DNA of 64,000 nucleotides from Pseudomonas entomophila L48. GTDB lineage: Bacteria > Pseudomonadota > Gammaproteobacteria > Pseudomonadales > Pseudomonadaceae. A model generated the notes under the pieces. It was not told the DNA's origin, did not search any database, and worked only from the letters and a program-made list of their open reading frames with translations. How positions within the stretch are numbered: position 1 is the first letter of the stretch; every line of letters begins with the position of its first letter. The translations under genes and the position numbers were made by a program. Shown here one piece after another: positions 59,775 through 64,000 of the stretch. The stretch is from contig NC_008027.1 in NCBI RefSeq assembly GCF_000026105.1, positions 1,380,001-1,444,000 on the forward strand, given 5' to 3'.

Positions 59775-60339
59775 GTAACAGCGCCACCCCGGGATAGTAC
59801 TGCCCCAGTTCGTTGTGCAACTTGCGGTAGGCGTAGGGGAAATACCAAGCCAGGGCGCAGGCCGTGTGTTTCTGCAGGTCGTCCACCAGGTCCTGCAGTT
59901 CTTCAGGGCTGGCGTGCTGGCCGGCCTTCCAGGGGGTGACGAATAGCGCGCCAGCCTTGAGCTGGCTGGCATAGGCAATAGGCTTGGCCAGGGTGGCGGT
60001 CTCCTGCAGGGCTGCCGTCAGGTCCAGGCGGGCGATACGGGGCCAGCGTTGGCTGGCGTGCAGGTGCACGGTTGCGTCGGCGCTGCTGATCGACAGGTCA
60101 CAGCGCCCCTCGCGTTCACCCTCGTCGCGTTGCTTCTTGCTCGCATACTGCTCCAGCGCCACCAGCTCCCCTTGCCAGGCAGCCGCCGCGAGCACGCCGA
60201 CGTTGGCGGCCGCGCCATGCCAGTAGGGCGCTTCGTTGTCACCCTGGATCTGGTTGAAGCGGTCGATGCAGTCGACCCAGCGTTCGAGGGCCGGGCGCAG
60301 GAACTCCAGGCTCGGGTTGTTGATGATCAGGCCTTGCAT
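59761..60339 (-). CDS. Hypothetical protein, convergent with the toxin-like gene
   Basis: A 192-residue soluble protein that I do not recognise. It is helical at the N-terminus (LEFLRPALERWVDCIDRF) with a conserved-looking centre (SSADATVHLHASQRWPRIARLD) and C-terminus (CALAWYFPYAYRKLHNELGQYYPG). AGGAG lies 8 bases before the ATG, so it is probably expressed. Its last 14 bases overlap the toxin-like gene on the other strand. It is divergent from the cobalamin riboswitch and could be a stand-alone core gene; a role as immunity protein is not supported by its orientation. Confidence 0.7.
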   Translation of the reverse strand: MQGLIINNPSLEFLRPALERWVDCIDRFNQIQGDNEAPYWHGAAANVGVLAAAAWQGELVALEQYASKKQRDEGEREGRCDLSISSADATVHLHASQRWPRIARLDLTAALQETATLAKPIAYASQLKAGALFVTPWKAGQHASPEELQDLVDDLQKHTACALAWYFPYAYRKLHNELGQYYPGVALLLKQA

Positions 60340-60464
60340 GCTGCGCTCTCCTTGTCATTGTGATCGAGGTCAGCCCAAATGGTGGCTATGTGATATCACT
60401 GCTTTGATTGTGGCACAAGCTGGCGGATCGGCCATTGATCCATGCCAGATCGGCCCTCGTTCGA

Positions 60465-60493
60465 TTGACGCTCCCAGTACAACCCTCTAACCT
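60465..60493 (+). promoter_or_regulatory. Promoter of the cobalamin gene cluster
   Basis: TTGACG (60465-60470), 17 bases, then TAACCT (60488-60493). Transcription would start near 60500, where the riboswitch begins. The -10 is weak, but the spacing and position fit. Confidence 0.55.
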
Positions 60494-60499
60494 TCGCGG

Positions 60500-60700
60500 C
60501 GTGTTTCAGGTGCCCTGTGAACCCAGGTTCGGCAGGGTGAAACTGGGAAGCCGGTGGGCGCCAGCAAGGTGCGATTCCGGCGCTGCCCCCGCAACGGTAG
60601 ATGAGTCGACGGCTGCGCAAGGCCACTGGATTTCGTGATCCGGGAAGGCGCACGGCCCGGGCATGGCCCCACTCATGAGCCCGGAGACCGGCCTGTCACT
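60500..60700 (+). ncRNA. Cobalamin (AdoCbl) riboswitch
   Basis: The conserved blocks of a B12 riboswitch occur in order: GGTGCC-type start, GAAACTGGGAAGCCGGTG near 60539, CCCGCAACGGTA near 60589, GCCACTGG near 60622, and the AGCCCGGAGACC block near 60678. It sits between a promoter and cobO, so cobalamin binding should reduce expression of the cluster. About 120 bases lie between the aptamer and the cobO start, room for an expression platform. Confidence 0.92.
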
Positions 60701-60821
60701 GCCAACGGCATCACGGAGGGTGATGCGCGGAGCGATGTGGCCTGCGCCACGGTCCCTGCGCGTTCTCCGTCTGCCCGCCTATTACCTGTCACCCGCTGGT
60801 GGCAGCCTGCGGAGAACCCTG

Positions 60822-61433
60822 ATGAGCGAATCCACCGACCGCGACGAACGCCACCTGGCGCGCATGCAGCGCAAGAAGGCGATCATCGACGAGCGCATTG
60901 CCAATTCCCCCAACGAGTGCGGCCTGCTGCTGGTGCTGACCGGCAATGGCAAGGGCAAGAGCAGTTCGGCCTTCGGCATGCTTGCCCGTGCCTTGGGCCA
61001 CGGCATGCAGTGTGGCGTGGTGCAGTTCATCAAGGGCCGCAACAGCACCGGCGAGGAGTTGTTCTTCCGCCGTTTCCCCGAGCAGGTGCGCTACCACGTG
61101 ATGGGCGAGGGTTTCACCTGGGAGACCCAGGACCGCCAGCGCGACATCGCCGCCGCCGAGGCCGCCTGGGCCGTGTCGCGCCAACTGCTGCAGGATCCAA
61201 CGATCCAGTTCGTCGTGCTCGATGAATTGAATATCGCCCTCAAGCACGGTTACCTCGACCTCGACCAGGTACTTTCGGATATCCAGGCGCGCCCGCCGAT
61301 GCAGCATGTGATCGTCACCGGCCGCGCAGCCAAGCCCGAGATGATCGAACTGGCCGATACCGTGACCGAGATGGGCATGCTCAAGCATGCGTTCCAGGCC
61401 GGTATCCGCGCGCAGAAGGGCGTCGAACTGTGA
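60822..61433 (+). CDS. cobO: Cob(I)alamin adenosyltransferase CobO
   Basis: A 203-residue corrinoid adenosyltransferase that attaches the 5'-deoxyadenosyl ligand to cobalt. The ATP loop GNGKGKSSSAFG lies near residue 41 and VVLDELNIALKHGYL near residue 133. It is the first gene behind the cobalamin riboswitch. GGAG lies about 9 bases before the ATG at 60822; the frame is open 53 codons upstream, into the riboswitch. It overlaps cobB by 4 bases. Confidence 0.95.
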   Translation: MSESTDRDERHLARMQRKKAIIDERIANSPNECGLLLVLTGNGKGKSSSAFGMLARALGHGMQCGVVQFIKGRNSTGEELFFRRFPEQVRYHVMGEGFTWETQDRQRDIAAAEAAWAVSRQLLQDPTIQFVVLDELNIALKHGYLDLDQVLSDIQARPPMQHVIVTGRAAKPEMIELADTVTEMGMLKHAFQAGIRAQKGVEL

Positions 61434-62725
61434 GTGACGCTCGCCACTGCCCGGCGGTACTGATTGCCGCGCCGGCTTCCGGCCAGGGCAAGACCACGGT
61501 CACCGCCGCCCTGGCCCGCCTGCACCGCAACCTTGGGCGCAAGGTGCGGGTGTTCAAGTGTGGGCCGGACTTCCTCGACCCGATGATCCTCGAACGTGCC
61601 AGCGGCGCGCCGGTCTACCAGTTGGACCTGTGGATGATCGGCGCCGATGAGAGTCGCCGCTTGCTGTGGGAGGCGGCCGGTGAGGCCGACCTGATCCTGA
61701 TCGAAGGCGTGATGGGGCTGTTCGACGGCACCCCGTCGAGCGCCGACCTGGCGCGCCACTTCGGTGTGCCGGTGCTGGCGGTGATCGACGGCACGGCGAT
61801 GGCCCAGACCTTCGGTGCCCTGGCCCTGGGGCTGGCGCGTTACCAGCCCGACCTGCCGTTCGCCGGCGTGTTGGCCAACCGGGTCGGCAGCCTGCGTCAT
61901 GCGCAGTTGCTCCAAGGCAGCCTGACCGAGGGGTTGCGCTGGTACGGCGGGCTGTCCCGCGAGCGCGGCATCGAATTGCCCAGCCGTCATCTCGGCTTGG
62001 TGCAGGCCAGCGAGCTGAATGACCTGGATACGCGCCTGGATGCCGCCGCCGAGGCACTGGGTGCCAGTTGCGATGCGGCCTTGCCGCCACCGGTGGGGTT
62101 TGCCGCGCCGGAGCGGGCAGGTAGCGAGGCTTCACTGGCCGGAGTGCGCGTTGGCGTGGCCCGCGACGAAGCCTTCGCCTTCACCTATGGCGCCAACCTT
62201 GAGCTATTGCGCAATCTTGGCGCACAGATCGAATTCTTCTCGCCGCTGCATGACCGTGAGCTGCCAGTAGTGGACAGCCTGTACCTGCCAGGCGGCTACC
62301 CGGAGCTGCATCATCATGCCCTGGCGGCCAATGCGCCCATGCTTGAGGCGATCCGCAGCCACCATGGGCAAGGCAAGCCCTTGCTGGCCGAATGCGGTGG
62401 CATGCTTTATCTGCTCGACGCGCTGACTGACGTGGCGGGCGAGCGGGCCCCGCTGCTCGGCCTGCTGCCGGGCGAGGCGACCATGCAGAAACGCCTGGCG
62501 GCGCTGGCCCTGCAAGCGGTCGAGCTGCCGGAAGGCACCCTGCGCGGGCATACCTACCACCACTCGCTGACCGAGACGGTGCTCGAACCGATTGCCCGTG
62601 GCCTGAGCCCCAATGGCGGGCGCGGCAACGAAGCGGTCTACCGCCTGGGGCGCTTGACCGCGTCCTACGTGCATTTCTACTTCCCTTCTAACCCCGATGC
62701 GGCGGCGGCGCTGCTGCGACCATGA
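61430..62725 (+). CDS. cobB: Cobyrinate a,c-diamide synthase CobB
   Basis: A 431-residue glutamine amidotransferase that amidates the a and c carboxyls of cobyrinate. The N-terminal ATP-binding domain starts VLIAAPASGQGKTTV and has CGPDFLDPM. The C-terminal amidotransferase domain has the nucleophile cysteine in LLAECGGMLYL and the later histidine in GHTYHHS. The GTG start overlaps the cobO stop (GTGA), showing translational coupling. Confidence 0.95.
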   Translation: MSDARHCPAVLIAAPASGQGKTTVTAALARLHRNLGRKVRVFKCGPDFLDPMILERASGAPVYQLDLWMIGADESRRLLWEAAGEADLILIEGVMGLFDGTPSSADLARHFGVPVLAVIDGTAMAQTFGALALGLARYQPDLPFAGVLANRVGSLRHAQLLQGSLTEGLRWYGGLSRERGIELPSRHLGLVQASELNDLDTRLDAAAEALGASCDAALPPPVGFAAPERAGSEASLAGVRVGVARDEAFAFTYGANLELLRNLGAQIEFFSPLHDRELPVVDSLYLPGGYPELHHHALAANAPMLEAIRSHHGQGKPLLAECGGMLYLLDALTDVAGERAPLLGLLPGEATMQKRLAALALQAVELPEGTLRGHTYHHSLTETVLEPIARGLSPNGGRGNEAVYRLGRLTASYVHFYFPSNPDAAAALLRP

Positions 62726-63372
62726 ACGAACATGCCTACAGCGAGGCCGAGCGCGCGGCCATCTACCGCGCCATCGGCGAGCGTCGCGACATGCGCCATT
62801 TCGCCGGTGGCGAGGTCGCGCCGGAGCTGCTCGGCCGGCTGCTGGCCGCCGCTCACCAGGCCCCCAGCGTCGGCTTGATGCAGCCATGGCGTTTCATCCG
62901 TATCAGCCAGCGCGACCTGCGCACGCGCATACAGGCGCTGGTGGAAGAGGAGCGCGTGCGTACCGCCGAGGCGCTGGGCGAGCGCGCCGATGAGTTCATG
63001 AAGCTCAAGGTCGAAGGGATCAGCGACTGCGCCGAGGTGCTGGTAGCCGCGTTGATGGACAACCGCGAGCCGCATATCTTCGGGCGCCGCACCCTGCCCG
63101 AGATGGACCTGGCCTCGCTGGCCTGCGCCATCCAGAACCTGTGGCTGGCGGCCCGTGCCGAAGGGCTGGGCATGGGCTGGGTTTCACTGTTCGATCCGCA
63201 GGCTTTGGCTGAGCTGCTGGGCATGCCGGCAGGCGCCAAGCCGGTGGCGGTGCTGTGCCTGGGGCCGGTGAGCGAATTCTACCCAGTGCCGATGCTGGTG
63301 CTGGAAGACTGGGCTGAGCAACGGCCGTTGCATGAAATGCTCTACGAGAACCAATGGGGAGACCGGCCATGA
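62722..63372 (+). CDS. bluB: 5,6-dimethylbenzimidazole synthase BluB
   Basis: A 216-residue flavin-dependent nitroreductase-fold enzyme that cleaves FMNH2 with oxygen to make the lower ligand of B12. [12 protein letters not shown] (near residue 20) binds the flavin phosphate; [11 protein letters not shown] and [13 protein letters not shown] are BluB motifs. Its presence indicates aerobic synthesis of complete cobalamin. It overlaps cobB and cbiB by 4 bases each. Confidence 0.95.
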   Translation: MNEHAYSEAERAAIYRAIGERRDMRHFAGGEVAPELLGRLLAAAHQAPSVGLMQPWRFIRISQRDLRTRIQALVEEERVRTAEALGERADEFMKLKVEGISDCAEVLVAALMDNREPHIFGRRTLPEMDLASLACAIQNLWLAARAEGLGMGWVSLFDPQALAELLGMPAGAKPVAVLCLGPVSEFYPVPMLVLEDWAEQRPLHEMLYENQWGDRP

Positions 63373-64000
63373 GCGTGGCCCTGCTGACGGTCGCAGGCGT
63401 GGCCCTGGATGCCTTGCTCGGCGAGCCGAAACGGCGGCATCCGCTGGTGGGCTTCGGCAACCTGGCCAAGAGCCTGGAGCGGCGCTTCAATGCCGGCGGC
63501 CGTGGCTGGCGCAGCCACGGCGTCAGTGCCTGGTTCCTGGCCGTGGTGCCACTGACCCTGGTGGCGTTGATCCTGTCCTGGCTGCCCTATATCGGCTGGA
63601 TCGTCGATGTGCTGGCACTGTACTGCGCGCTTGGCCTGCGCAGCCTGGGCGAGCATGTACTGCCGGTGGCCCAGGCATTGCGCCAGGGCGATCTCGAAGA
63701 AGCGCGGCGACGGGTCGGCTACCTGGTCAGCCGCGAAACCCGCGAGCTGGACGAGCCCGCCGTGGCCCGGGCGGCCACCGAATCGGTGCTGGAGAACGGT
63801 AGTGATGCCGTGTTCGCCGCGCTGTTCTGGTTCGTGATCGCCGGAGCACCCGGTGTGGTGCTCTATCGCCTGAGCAACACCCTGGATGCCATGTGGGGCT
63901 ATCGCAATGAGCGCTTCGAGCGCTTCGGTTGGTGCGCGGCGCGGATCGACGATGGGCTCAACTATATTCCCGCCCGGCTGGTGGCGCTGACCTACGCGCT
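63369..64000 (+). CDS. cbiB: Adenosylcobinamide-phosphate synthase CbiB/CobD (partial)
   Basis: The first 210 residues of an inner-membrane protein that joins the aminopropanol linker to adenosylcobyric acid. It starts [20 protein letters not shown], and the conserved [20 protein letters not shown] segment lies near residue 139. Helices at residues about 55-75 and 155-175 are hydrophobic. The gene continues past the window end. It overlaps bluB by 4 bases, as the fourth gene of the riboswitch-controlled operon. Pseudomonas annotation often names it cobD. Confidence 0.92.
   Translation, partial: MSVALLTVAGVALDALLGEPKRRHPLVGFGNLAKSLERRFNAGGRGWRSHGVSAWFLAVVPLTLVALILSWLPYIGWIVDVLALYCALGLRSLGEHVLPVAQALRQGDLEEARRRVGYLVSRETRELDEPAVARAATESVLENGSDAVFAALFWFVIAGAPGVVLYRLSNTLDAMWGYRNERFERFGWCAARIDDGLNYIPARLVALTYA

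Noticed and set aside
59761..60339. Calling the convergent gene an immunity protein for the transferase toxin
   Set aside because: It is on the opposite strand and has its own ribosome-binding site; immunity genes nearly always follow their toxin in the same direction. Kept as an open question only.

Overview
The window reads as a chromosomal segment of a Pseudomonas of the P. putida group. The evidence is the high GC, the many 'GCTCCTAC'-type REP elements typical of P. putida, and the gene sets nrdA/nrdB, oprH-phoP-phoQ, gacS, cysM-rlmD-relA-mazG, hda and cobO-cobB-bluB-cbiB. Most of it is core genome. The accessory content is two hipBA toxin-antitoxin modules, a BRO-type protein, and a large ADP-ribosyltransferase-like toxin gene.

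Layout. 0-0.75 kb: the 3' end of a 23S rRNA gene, 5S rRNA and the rrn terminator. 1-10.4 kb: a catabolic-type acetolactate synthase, a YecA-family protein, a glutathione transferase with a three-domain flavin/ferredoxin oxidoreductase, a LysR regulator, and an LctP-family permease followed by a MocR-type regulator. 10.9-16 kb: the accessory patch, with hipBA module 1, a secreted alpha/beta hydrolase, a convergent hipBA module 2, a BRO protein, and a 250-bp palindromic element. 16.5-21.3 kb: class Ia ribonucleotide reductase. nrdA and nrdB each have their own pair of NrdR-like boxes, about 0.4 kb from the start codon and 31 bp apart; perfect and near DnaA boxes lie further upstream of nrdA. 22-31 kb: an RstAB-like two-component system, a phosphopantetheinyl transferase, a dienelactone hydrolase, oprH-phoPQ behind four PhoP half-sites at an 11-bp pitch, and dctA behind a sigma-54 promoter with two upstream palindromes. 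30.8-37.7 kb: sprT, a Yip1 protein, ttcA-tag, the overlapping arsC-wrbA-DUF2069 operon, a TlpA-like lipoprotein, two small genes, and D-lactate dehydrogenase.

37.8-57 kb: gacS; a PirRS-like two-component system between gacS and cysM that lacks the receptor gene usually beside it; cysM-rlmD; relA; mazG; a DUF2058 gene; a DUF3108 gene; purMN; a DUF2066 gene with an AI-2E/PerM permease; hda; and two NlpC/P60 lipoproteins. 57.2-60.3 kb: an 864-residue protein whose C-terminus carries an R-S-E ADP-ribosyltransferase signature. A 10-bp inverted repeat runs into its ribosome-binding site, and an unrecognised gene overlaps its 3' end convergently. 60.4-64 kb: a promoter and cobalamin riboswitch driving cobO-cobB-bluB-cbiB, the last cut by the window end.

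REP elements, mostly in inverted pairs (REPINs), sit in about twenty intergenic gaps, including one inside the oprH-phoP operon. Nothing here looks like a CRISPR array, an insertion sequence or an intact prophage. Domain calls rest on motifs read by eye. Statements about homologues, gene order in P. putida KT2440 or P. aeruginosa, and family names come from memory and were not checked by a search.
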